Of a DNA stretch of 64,000 bases, positions 15,303-23,658 are shown piece after piece; position 1 is the first letter of the stretch, and every line of letters starts with the position of its first letter. Both the position numbers and the translations under genes were made by a program. A model generated the notes under the pieces. It worked only from the letters and a program-made list of their open reading frames with translations. It did no database searches and was not told where the DNA came from. The DNA is from Solobacterium moorei (GTDB lineage Bacteria > Bacillota_I > Bacilli_A > Erysipelotrichales > Erysipelotrichaceae), in the NCBI RefSeq assembly GCF_036323475.1, contig NZ_AP028934.1:1922001-1986000 (forward strand), in the 5' to 3' direction.

Positions 15303-17027
15303 CTATTTTTTCGTTTCAGATATGATCTTTCTCATGGTTCCTGTTGGAACGATCTCTGTATCCGTACAGAATCCAAATTCTTTATGTAGATGATCCGTTA
15401 TCTTTGTTCGCTTATATTCCGGTATGTATCCTTGTCCGTTTACCTTCAATAGCTTGTATTCTCTCAATGTAGTAATCAGTTCTGATGATGTATAGCTTGG
15501 ACCTAACTTCTTTTCTAGGATGCGGAAGATCAGTAGGGCCAGATAACATATCAGGAAGTGTGCACGGATGCTGTCCTTCTTTCTGACATATACAGGTCTT
15601 GCTTCAAAGTCTGTCTTCATGATGCGGAATGCTTCCTCTATTTGCCATCTTCCTTCGCTGACCTTTAGGATGTCTTCTATCTTGTCATTTACCAGGTCGG
15701 TACAGATGGCATAGAAGCCATCATACATCGCTTCACTGTCGATCTTGTCCTGGTCTATCGCATAGTGCTCCTCGGATGCGATTTCTCCATCTGATGTGGT
15801 AGCTGTGACCCTTACGAATCTTGCAGGATCGTTTGGGTTTCTTCTTTGCTTTTGGATAGAGCCTTTGTCTACCATGGACTCTGCACGTGCAATCTGTGAA
15901 TCCCGTATCTCTTTTTGATATGTCGCATATCTTGGTGAATAGGTGACAATCATCAATTGACCAGCTACCTTCTCGGTGCCATATGGCTCTTCTTTGTAAT
16001 AGATGTCATCGATATGCTTGTATGGTTCTCTCTGTATCTCTTCGATATCAACTGTCGCTCCATCCTTCAGACGTTTCCATCTTTGGTTCGACATCGCTTC
16101 CTCGCGTTTCTTGCGGTTTAGCTTCTTGAGCGATTGCGTACAAATGAATGCACGTCCTTCGATGTCGTTGAACAGTCGGTTGTTTTCTGATCCTAGACCT
16201 CCATCTGTACATATAACGAATCTCTGGAAACCAAAATCCCGTATGATCTTTTGCTCTAGAGGTCTCATGGATGGTTGTTCGTTGCTTGCACCTTCAAAGA
16301 GGTCGAACGTCAGAGGAATGCCATCGCCATCCATGAACAGTCCCATCTGTACGATAGGGCTAGGACGGTGCTCCTTACTTTTGCCATATTGTCTGAAGCC
16401 ATCCTCTTCTTCGATCTCGAAGTAGTAGTTCGTACAGTCATAATATAGGACACTGTTATTTCTCTTTAGGATATGATTGCTGTTCTTGTATACTTCTGCC
16501 AATATATGGTCCATCTCCTTAGATAGCGTTCCTAGTGCACGATACACATCATGCAATTCATACTTTGGCTGCTCTAGAAAGGAAGATGCCGTCTTATATG
16601 AGGAAAGTTTGCTTCCGGGATCCAGTATGCGTGCATAGACAAGGTCTGAACATATCGCATCAATGTCGAAATCAAATCTGCCATGTGATGATATGGTACG
16701 GAACACGTTCTTCATCTTTAGACCGTAATAGATGGACTGTAAGAATAGATATCCTGCATGGAAGGAACGCTGTTCATCCATAACTATCTTCTTGTCAGGA
16801 AACAATGATAATAGTACAGGAGGAGCAGAAGGAGAGTCGTTCATTTGGTCTACCTGCTTTTGTGCCCACTCCAATACCTGTTTCCTAGAAAGATTCATTT
16901 CCTTCATGAGCGAGTCTATGCGTCCAAGGCTTTTGACGTTCTCGGAACGGACACCATTCCCTTTACGAACGGAATGGCGGATGTAGAGTCTTTCGTATTG
17001 TCTGTCTTTCAGTATATGTAGAAACAT
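15303..17027 (-). CDS. IS1634-family transposase
   Basis: The 574-residue protein has the DDE transposase pattern of the IS4 supergroup, IS1634 subgroup: first Asp in LYYDCTNYYFE, second in VICTDGGLGS, and Glu in the Y-x-x-x-EGRWQIEEAFRIMK region. The segment RQYGKSKEHRPSPIVQMG is characteristic of the subgroup. It moves the element by cutting and rejoining DNA. The start at 17027 has GAGGTGAT about 7 bases upstream. The frame is intact and of full length. Because of the target duplication, a copy of the secreted-protein promoter (17374-17401) now reads towards it. Confidence 0.92.
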   Translation of the reverse strand: MFLHILKDRQYERLYIRHSVRKGNGVRSENVKSLGRIDSLMKEMNLSRKQVLEWAQKQVDQMNDSPSAPPVLLSLFPDKKIVMDEQRSFHAGYLFLQSIYYGLKMKNVFRTISSHGRFDFDIDAICSDLVYARILDPGSKLSSYKTASSFLEQPKYELHDVYRALGTLSKEMDHILAEVYKNSNHILKRNNSVLYYDCTNYYFEIEEEDGFRQYGKSKEHRPSPIVQMGLFMDGDGIPLTFDLFEGASNEQPSMRPLEQKIIRDFGFQRFVICTDGGLGSENNRLFNDIEGRAFICTQSLKKLNRKKREEAMSNQRWKRLKDGATVDIEEIQREPYKHIDDIYYKEEPYGTEKVAGQLMIVTYSPRYATYQKEIRDSQIARAESMVDKGSIQKQRRNPNDPARFVRVTATTSDGEIASEEHYAIDQDKIDSEAMYDGFYAICTDLVNDKIEDILKVSEGRWQIEEAFRIMKTDFEARPVYVRKKDSIRAHFLICYLALLIFRILEKKLGPSYTSSELITTLREYKLLKVNGQGYIPEYKRTKITDHLHKEFGFCTDTEIVPTGTMRKIISETKK

Positions 17028-17175
17028 ACAAGATCACCTCTATCAATATTATAACACAAAGCACACCACCACACTACATAAAAATACATAAATTTTGACA
17101 ACAAAAAAAGATGGATATCCACCATCAATAAAGGGTTTATTCATTATCTTGTTAAATTACAACTGTAAAACTCCC

Positions 17176-17231
17176 GTATTACTACCCATGAGTACAATTG
17201 TTAATATTATTGTAAAAAATTTTTTCAACAT
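17176..17231 (-). pseudogene. Orphan 5' fragment of the secreted-protein gene
   Basis: The repeat carries the ATG, SD and first 18 codons of the secreted-protein gene. The frame then crosses into the IS and stops after six further codons (T-G-V-L-Q-L), leaving a 24-residue signal-peptide-only product if translated. Confidence 0.8.
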
Positions 17232-17433
17232 AATAGTTTCCCCTTTCTTTCTTAAACAGTTGAAATAATAAAGAGAAAACTAAATGCCTGTCTTATACCT
17301 TGCAACACATAGATGATGAATAGTATGTTCTTTCATACAATGCGTTCCCCTTTCGCATTTCTTTTACAATTTCATCATACGAATTTCAAGCAAAATTGCA
17401 ACATCTAACATTTTAGAGAAAATTTGATATAAT
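17176..17433. repeat. 258-bp direct repeat, copy B (IS1634 target duplication)
   Basis: Perfect copy of 14947-15204, beginning flush with the IS right border. The unique DNA to its right (from 17434) is the original upstream neighbour of the secreted-protein gene. Confidence 0.95.
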
Positions 17434-17462
17434 ATATTTGTTGATGACAACATACACACTTA

Positions 17463-17488
17463 TGCCGAGATAGATTACTATCCCGGCA
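17463..17488 (+). terminator. Strong hairpin beside the duplicated repeat
   Basis: TGCCGAGATAG and CTATCCCGGCA form an 11-bp stem (one G-T pair) with a 4-base loop. The plus strand continues with a T-rich stretch, so termination in that direction is more likely than on the minus strand. No plus-strand gene precedes it nearby. Confidence 0.45.
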
Positions 17489-17500
17489 ATTTCTTTATTC

Positions 17501-17695
17501 TTAAATGATCTTCGTGCAAAGTTTCAGTATTTCCTGGTTCTGTTTCAACTCATCATCCGCTTTTGTACGACACTTATGGAACATCTCCCATTTACCACCT
17601 TCCTCTTCCGGATGATATACACCTATACAGCCTATATGAGGATACTTTTTAAAGTAATCACTGTATTTGTCTAGGATCACCTTCTTCTTATCCAT
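17501..17695 (-). CDS. Small hypothetical protein, 64 aa
   Basis: A 64-residue frame from the ATG at 17695 (MDKKKVILDKYSDYFKKY) has plausible protein composition, with Cys, Trp, His and many charged residues, but I do not recognise it. A TTG two codons earlier is also possible. The nearest SD-like GGGAG is too far (about 16 bases) to be convincing. It sits between the IS1634 repeat and the IS30-type element, so it may be a remnant left by mobile elements. Confidence 0.3.
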   Translation of the reverse strand: MDKKKVILDKYSDYFKKYPHIGCIGVYHPEEEGGKWEMFHKCRTKADDELKQNQEILKLCTKII

Positions 17696-17709
17696 GCTCA
17701 ATTTTCAGT

Positions 17710-17740
17710 GAAAGCTCCCTTTTAACGAAAGCTCCCTTTA
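17710..17740 (+). repeat. Two copies of the GAAAGCTCCCTTT motif
   Basis: GAAAGCTCCCTTT occurs at 17710-17722 and 17727-17739, 17 bases apart. The same motif is at 17866-17878 and, inverted and diverged, at 19273-19285 and 19302-19315 beyond the IS30-type transposase. It may be a terminal or subterminal repeat of that element. Confidence 0.7.
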
Positions 17741-17865
17741 ATTGGGGTGCTTTTCCATTTACAGGTTTTGAATTTATATATTTTAAGCTATAATCTAAAT
17801 AGATATTGGGCATTTTGACCGCACGAAAAGTATACTTTCAAATGAAATTTTTTTGAATTTCTCTT

Positions 17866-19285
17866 GAAAGCTCCCTTTGAATATAAAGAGATGGTGCTGT
17901 TAGGGTCTGATGCTAATGGAGGATAGGTGTTAGATCAACTGCCTTGGGTGAAATGGGATGAAGGCGGTTTAGTTCTAACACCTTTTCGTTTAGTACTAGT
18001 TTGGCAATGCTGTAGGGTGATTGGTAATTTAACTTCCTGCGTACATAATTATTTACCTGATTTGATACGAAATTGATGTCGTATTTTGTAAGGCTGTTCA
18101 TACTGCATCCTTTTGGAATCTTCTCTCTGAAGTGCTCGTGGTTCTTTTCACATTTGCCTTTGTCATCAGAACGTCTAGGCCTTGCGAAATAGATACTGAT
18201 GAGTTTTTCTCCCGTTTCAGGGTCTGTCTCAAGCGATAGTGGATCATGGAACTCAGTGCCATTATCGGTGAGTATGATAGTGAACGTATCTTTGAATAAG
18301 TCGATGCCTAAGAAACTTTTGATAGTATCAAATAGATACGTTACCTCAAACATATTCTTGTGTCGTAAGAGAAAATATAATTGAAGATTGGAACGTCTGT
18401 GTAACAGGCTCAGTACACACTTCTCATCGCTCCCTTTCTTCCCGATGATCGTATCCATTTCCCATACGTTTACATCCGGTCCTGCTGTTTCTAGGGCTGC
18501 TAGGAAGTTCTCGTATTTGCGTCCTTCGAGGAAATCGTAGTCAATCGATATAGGATGATGCCTTGAAGAACTGCGTTGCGTGTAGCGTACCTGACGTTTT
18601 AGGTCGATGTTTGAAATCCCGGGAATCTGGTGCTCACGAATGTATCTATATGCAGTAGAGGCGGATATATTCAGGTCGTTAGTATGGATAATCGTATCGA
18701 TGGATTGCTTTTTAGGAATATTATTTTGAAATGCCTCCACGATAGATTTCATTTCTGCTTCGCTCTTGCGAGGTCCGGACCTCCATTCTAATTTGTCTTG
18801 CGTATATTTATCCTGTGCTATTCGTGCGATGTAGAAGTACTTGGGAAGATGACATTTATGTATGTCAGGACAACCTGAACAGACATAAGGGAATCGCTCT
18901 ATTCTCTCGCAAACGGGATATGAGACGAAGTCATCACATAGCTCGTTGCAGTCCTTATGCTTACAAGACTTACAATCACCGCTTATGCAATATGTGCATA
19001 AGCGATGTTTCTTACAAGAATCTTGCCGTCCACATTTGTTCGTCTTATTCGAGTGGACACGTACGACCCTGTGTGCTCTGATTTCTTCACGTACGCATTT
19101 CTGTGAATGATTGATAGAGAGTGCTATCTGTTTGAGTTTGATGTCGGAATGATTCAATAGAACTTCTATAGATTTACGTTCTTCTAAAGATAGATGTTTA
19201 TAACCGCTGGCAACCATATGATTGCCTCCTTTCTTGAACTGCCAGCACCATCTCTAAAGACATCATATTAAAAAAGGGAACCTTC
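17866..19285 (-). mobile_element. IS30-family element with zinc-ribbon transposase, ends approximate
   Basis: The transposase gene is flanked by an exact 13-bp inverted repeat AGAGATGGTGCTG (17887-17899 and, inverted, 19243-19255). Just outside are GAAAGCTCCCTTT (17866-17878) and its diverged inverse (19273-19285). I place the ends at these outer motifs, giving about 1.4 kb; further motif copies at 17710-17740 and 19302-19315 mean the true borders may lie farther out. Confidence 0.6.
17913..19217 (-). CDS. IS30-family transposase with cysteine-rich insert
   Basis: The 434-residue protein starts with an HTH region (LSLEERKSIEVLLNHSDIKLKQIA), then a Cys/His-rich insert at about 60-125 with many CxxC-like pairs that probably binds zinc, and then the IS30 DDE core: Asp in VWEMDTIIGKKG, Asp in ILTDNGTEF, and Glu in CEKNHEHFREKIPKG. 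It is longer than the IS30 transposase at 12.6 kb and only distantly similar to it. SD AAGGAGG lies about 8 bases before the ATG at 19217. The frame is intact. Confidence 0.9.
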   Translation of the reverse strand: MVASGYKHLSLEERKSIEVLLNHSDIKLKQIALSINHSQKCVREEIRAHRVVRVHSNKTNKCGRQDSCKKHRLCTYCISGDCKSCKHKDCNELCDDFVSYPVCERIERFPYVCSGCPDIHKCHLPKYFYIARIAQDKYTQDKLEWRSGPRKSEAEMKSIVEAFQNNIPKKQSIDTIIHTNDLNISASTAYRYIREHQIPGISNIDLKRQVRYTQRSSSRHHPISIDYDFLEGRKYENFLAALETAGPDVNVWEMDTIIGKKGSDEKCVLSLLHRRSNLQLYFLLRHKNMFEVTYLFDTIKSFLGIDLFKDTFTIILTDNGTEFHDPLSLETDPETGEKLISIYFARPRRSDDKGKCEKNHEHFREKIPKGCSMNSLTKYDINFVSNQVNNYVRRKLNYQSPYSIAKLVLNEKVLELNRLHPISPKAVDLTPILH

Positions 19286-19315
19286 ACCAATAATAAAATC
19301 AAAAGAGGAACTTTC
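19273..19315 (-). repeat. Inverted, diverged copies of the GAAAGCTCCCTTT motif
   Basis: Read on the minus strand, 19285-19273 is GAAGGTTCCCTTT and 19315-19302 is GAAAGTTCCTCTTT. They face the copies on the other side of the transposase gene. Confidence 0.6.
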
Positions 19316-19427
19316 AAAAATAATTGAGGTTATCTTAGAATTTACGATTTTTTCAAGATTTCAACTATATAATTGGACTTTTTTTACAGTTAGCGTGATA
19401 ATTTTAATGTTCAAGGAGGATTTAACT

Positions 19428-20432
19428 ATGTCATTTATTGACGGAATCAAAGAAAGAGCTAAACAAGATATAAAAACAATTGTATTACCAGAATCAGAAG
19501 ATGAAAGAACACTTCGTGCAGCTGCTAAGATCTTAGAAGAAAAGACAGCAAATCTCATCTTAATTGGTGAAGAAGCAACGATCAAAGCAGATGCAGAGAA
19601 ATATGGCGTTAACATTGATGGTGCAACTATCATTAATCCAGAAACTTCCGATAAATTAGAAGAATACGTAAGCACATTATATGAATTACGTAAGGCTAAG
19701 GGCATGACTCCTGAAGCTGCTCGTGAAGCATTATTAAAAGACCGCACAACGTTCGGTGTCATGGTATTAAAGACAGGAGGTGCTGATGGTCTTGTATCAG
19801 GTGCTTGCCACTCTACAGCCAATACATTACGCCCAGCATTACAGATTTTACGTACAGCACCAGGTGCAAAGTTAGTTTCAGGCTTCTTCATTATGGATGT
19901 TCCAAATTGTGAATTTGGTTATAACGGAACATTCGCATTCGCAGACTGTGGTCTAAACCAAGATCCAGACAGTGAAAGCTTAGCAGCTATCGCTAACGAT
20001 ACAGCAAATACATTCAGAACTCTTGTAGGTGCTGAACCAAAGGTTGCTTTCCTATCTCACTCTACAAAGGGAAGTGCAAAGCATCCATTAGTAGATAAGG
20101 TTGTAAATGCGGTTGAAATCGCTCACCAACAATATCCAGATTTAGTATGTGATGGTGAATTACAGTTAGATGCAGCTATCGTTCCAAGCGTTGCAGCAAG
20201 CAAGGCTCCAGGTTCCCCTGTTGCAGGTCAAGCAAACGTATTAATTTTCCCTAACCTTGATGGCGGTAATATTGGTTACAAGTTAGTACAGCGTTTGGCA
20301 AAGGCTGAAGCATATGGACCAATGTTACAAGGTATTGCAAAGCCAGTTAACGATCTATCCCGTGGATGTTCTTGGGAAGACATCGTTGGTGTAGTAGCCT
20401 TAACAGCTGTACAAGCGCAAAACAGTAAGTAA
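19428..20432 (+). CDS. pta: Phosphate acetyltransferase
   Basis: The 334-residue protein matches Pta, which interconverts acetyl-CoA and acetyl phosphate in the acetate fermentation pathway. LPESEDERTLRAA opens the domain, VSGACHSTANTLRPALQ is a conserved substrate-binding stretch, and ANVLIFPNLDGGNIGYKLVQR near the C-terminus carries the family's catalytic Arg region. It is the short Gram-positive form without regulatory N-terminal domains. The start at 19428 is fixed by AAGGAGG about 8 bases upstream. No ackA is next to it. A TATAAT at 19368-19373 is a likely -10. It stands alone, with a terminator just behind. Confidence 0.95.
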   Translation: MSFIDGIKERAKQDIKTIVLPESEDERTLRAAAKILEEKTANLILIGEEATIKADAEKYGVNIDGATIINPETSDKLEEYVSTLYELRKAKGMTPEAAREALLKDRTTFGVMVLKTGGADGLVSGACHSTANTLRPALQILRTAPGAKLVSGFFIMDVPNCEFGYNGTFAFADCGLNQDPDSESLAAIANDTANTFRTLVGAEPKVAFLSHSTKGSAKHPLVDKVVNAVEIAHQQYPDLVCDGELQLDAAIVPSVAASKAPGSPVAGQANVLIFPNLDGGNIGYKLVQRLAKAEAYGPMLQGIAKPVNDLSRGCSWEDIVGVVALTAVQAQNSK

Positions 20433-20460
20433 TAATTCAACGTATGCTTGCATATATAAG

Positions 20461-20494
20461 AAAATAGAGATATCCATGTAGATGTCTCTATTTT
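20461..20494 (+). terminator. Terminator after pta
   Basis: AAAATAGAGATATC and GATGTCTCTATTTT form a long 13-14 bp stem with a short loop. The 3' arm ends in TTTT. It is 28 bases past the pta stop. Confidence 0.75.
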
Positions 20495-20527
20495 CTTATG
20501 TTTGATAATCATTATATGAATATCATT

Positions 20528-20923
20528 TTAATTTTGAACTGCATTTGCAGATACGATATATATCCCGTTAGGTATGCACTGTATCGGTAGTATGCTATCT
20601 GCATCTACCCAACCCATTTTTTCACAATTATGGTTTGGACAATCAACTTTACTTACATGCCATTTCCCATCTTTCACTTCTATTGTTAAATCTCCCACAT
20701 TACCCTTAACCGTATATGTAGCGTCAACACCCGAATCGAACTACTGCACAATTTCTCCACGGTATACAACTACTAGCCATTCACCTTTTGCCTGTTCATT
20801 CGGAGCTCCGTTAAGTGAATTATTTGTTCTATTGAACATTGTAGGAATAAATTTGAAAACTAGAATTAGCACAATAGATAATGTGGTAATTATTCCAAGT
20901 GCAATATATTCTCTTTTTTTTAT
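20528..20923 (-). pseudogene. NusG domain II-like membrane-anchored protein, inactivated
   Basis: Conceptual translation on the minus strand gives one N-terminal membrane helix (IALGIITTLSIVLILVF), then a NusG_II-type domain ending in VDCPNHNCEKMGWVD and CIPNGIYIV, the usual C-x4-C and C-L/I-PN motifs. Codon 61 is TAG (20741-20743) inside the domain, and the position following the SD GGGAG has ATA where an ATG is expected. Two lesions in a short gene make loss of function likely. It follows the HAD phosphatase gene by 34 bases. Intact homologues are small extracytoplasmic proteins of unclear role. Confidence 0.75.
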
Positions 20924-20957
20924 ATTTGCTCCCTTTAATATAAACGATATAGGCTTT

Positions 20958-21521
20958 TTATTTCTTATCCCAAGGAAGTAAGTTATCTCCCTTTACAAGA
21001 TATGCATTCTCAGCGATTCTTGCAAGTGGTGTATCAGAGTAAGAATCGGAATAGAAGTTTTCAATCTTTGTATCGTTAAATACTTCACGATAGCGACGTA
21101 CCTTCTCTTCCCCATGGCAGTTTAGTCCATTGTATTCACCTGTATGCATATCAACGACACTTGCCATGCATGTTTTGATGCCAACCTTCTTACAGAAGGC
21201 TTGAATTAAAAATTCTGGAGAAGCAGAAATAACTACATCATCTTCCTTCTGTGCTTCTTTATACCAATTCTTTACATGATCCAGATGACTGCTTGTATAG
21301 TCTTCGACTACTTTTTCCATATCATCTACATAGCGAAACATGCGATATAGATTTGATTTAAAAGTAAGCTTCGGTACAATGTGTAGCACATATAAAAGTC
21401 CAAACCAAATTGTACGTGGTAAATTGATTAAAGTTTTAGGGCGATGTAGCCAAAGATATTTCACAAAACCTACTGTAGAATCACCACGGTAGATTGTATC
21501 ATCCCAATCGTAAACGTTCAT
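20958..21521 (-). CDS. HAD-IB family phosphatase
   Basis: The 187-residue protein is a haloacid dehalogenase-type phosphatase. The nucleophile motif is YDWDDT (DxDDT, Asp at residue 5), VISASPEFL is motif II with Ser, and FYSDSYSDTPL near the C-terminus is motif IV with the metal-binding Asp residues. A hydrophobic stretch (residues 30-50) may touch the membrane or cap the active site. The group includes phosphoserine phosphatases and lysophospholipid-type phosphatases; the substrate here is unknown. SD is weak. It lies between groEL and the NusG_II pseudogene on the same strand. Confidence 0.82.
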   Translation of the reverse strand: MNVYDWDDTIYRGDSTVGFVKYLWLHRPKTLINLPRTIWFGLLYVLHIVPKLTFKSNLYRMFRYVDDMEKVVEDYTSSHLDHVKNWYKEAQKEDDVVISASPEFLIQAFCKKVGIKTCMASVVDMHTGEYNGLNCHGEEKVRRYREVFNDTKIENFYSDSYSDTPLARIAENAYLVKGDNLLPWDKK

Positions 21522-21583
21522 TGTTCAGTCTCCATTCTGATTGCTTTTACAAGATAAGATATCTTGTTATAAATTGCAAGCCC

Positions 21584-21610
21584 TCAAAAAAAGATAGCCA
21601 ACGCTATCTT

Positions 21611-21611
<1 letters not shown>
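21584..21611 (-). terminator. Terminator after groEL
   Basis: On the minus strand AAAGATAGC and GCTATCTTT form a 9-bp stem with a 4-base loop, followed by TTTTTTGAGGG. It touches the groEL stop codon. Confidence 0.8.
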
Positions 21612-23239
<1,628 letters not shown>

Positions 23240-23244
23240 CTACT

Positions 23245-23526
23245 TTATTCAACTATTGCAAGAATATTCTCTGCTTCAATCAACAAATATTCTTTCTGAT
23301 TTTCTTTGATTTCTGTGCCGGAATATTTCTTATATACAACCTTTTGTCCAACCTTTAATTCCACTGGAATGACTGCACCATTTTCTGTCTTACCTGGACC
23401 TACAGCAACAACGATTCCCTTTCCTGGTTCTTCTTTTGGTTGTTCTGTCAAAATAATACCGCTCTTTGTTTTTTCTTCTTCTTTTGCTTTTTCTAAGACT
23501 ACATAATCACGTAATGGTTTCAACAT
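23245..23526 (-). CDS. groES: Co-chaperonin GroES (10 kDa)
   Basis: The 93-residue protein is a full GroES: LKPLRDYVVLEKAKEEEKT at the N-terminus, the mobile loop KTKSGIILTEQ that contacts GroEL, and the family ending YLLIEAENILAIVE. It caps the GroEL chamber. SD AAGGAGG is 6-7 bases before the ATG. The upstream region contains a consensus-like promoter and two inverted repeats described separately. Confidence 0.97.
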   Translation of the reverse strand: MLKPLRDYVVLEKAKEEEKTKSGIILTEQPKEEPGKGIVVAVGPGKTENGAVIPVELKVGQKVVYKKYSGTEIKENQKEYLLIEAENILAIVE

Positions 23527-23541
23527 GTTTATTCCTCCTTT

Positions 23542-23568
23542 TTAGCACTCTAATACTTATTCTGCTAA
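23542..23568 (-). promoter_or_regulatory. CIRCE-type HrcA operator (one half degenerate)
   Basis: TTAGCACTC, a 9-base spacer, and TTCTGCTAA match the CIRCE layout TTAGCACTC-N9-GAGTGCTAA with a perfect left half and three mismatches in the right half. It lies just after the predicted transcription start of groESL. Confidence 0.8.
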
Positions 23569-23576
23569 CACAGTCT

Positions 23577-23605
23577 ATTCTATGCACTTTCTATCACTCT
23601 GTCAA
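23577..23605 (-). promoter_or_regulatory. Sigma-A promoter of groESL
   Basis: On the minus strand TTGACA (23605-23600), a 17-base spacer and TAGAAT (23582-23577) form a near-consensus promoter. The start would be near 23570, at the edge of the CIRCE element. Confidence 0.85.
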
Positions 23606-23616
23606 TAAGAGTGATA
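23592..23616. promoter_or_regulatory. Second CIRCE-like inverted repeat overlapping the -35
   Basis: TATCACTC-N9-GAGTGATA is a perfect 8-bp inverted repeat with the same 9-base spacing as CIRCE and the shared CACTC/GAGTG core. Its spacer contains the -35 of groESL. It is 18 bases from the -10 of the plus-strand gene at 23659, so it could control both directions. Confidence 0.65.
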
Positions 23617-23658
23617 ATACAAATATTTTTCTAGTATAATAGAAACGGAGTATCTATT

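Larger units (their letters stand above)
15205..17175 (-). mobile_element. IS1634-type insertion sequence with 258-bp target duplication
   Basis: The 1971-bp segment lies exactly between the two copies of the 258-bp direct repeat and holds one intact transposase gene. Near each end is an imperfect inverted repeat, TTT(G/T)ACAGTT(A/G)TAA, starting about 5 bases in from the border (15211-15224 and 17170-17157). Elements of the IS1634 group are known to create unusually long and variable direct repeats, hundreds of bases in Mycoplasma, so the repeat is best explained as the target-site duplication. Identity of the copies suggests recent insertion. Confidence 0.9.

Noticed and set aside
12328-19365. 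Shared TTTTTTCAAGATT motif before the epimerase gene and before pta.
   Set aside because: The stretch is short and AT-rich; two occurrences are not enough to call a regulon site.
19361-19891. Minus-strand frame of 176 codons opposite pta.
   Set aside because: It is the antisense shadow of the well-supported pta gene and has no SD or family features.
20574-20981. Plus-strand 135-codon frame.
   Set aside because: It is antisense to the NusG_II-type pseudogene, whose minus-strand translation shows clear family motifs.
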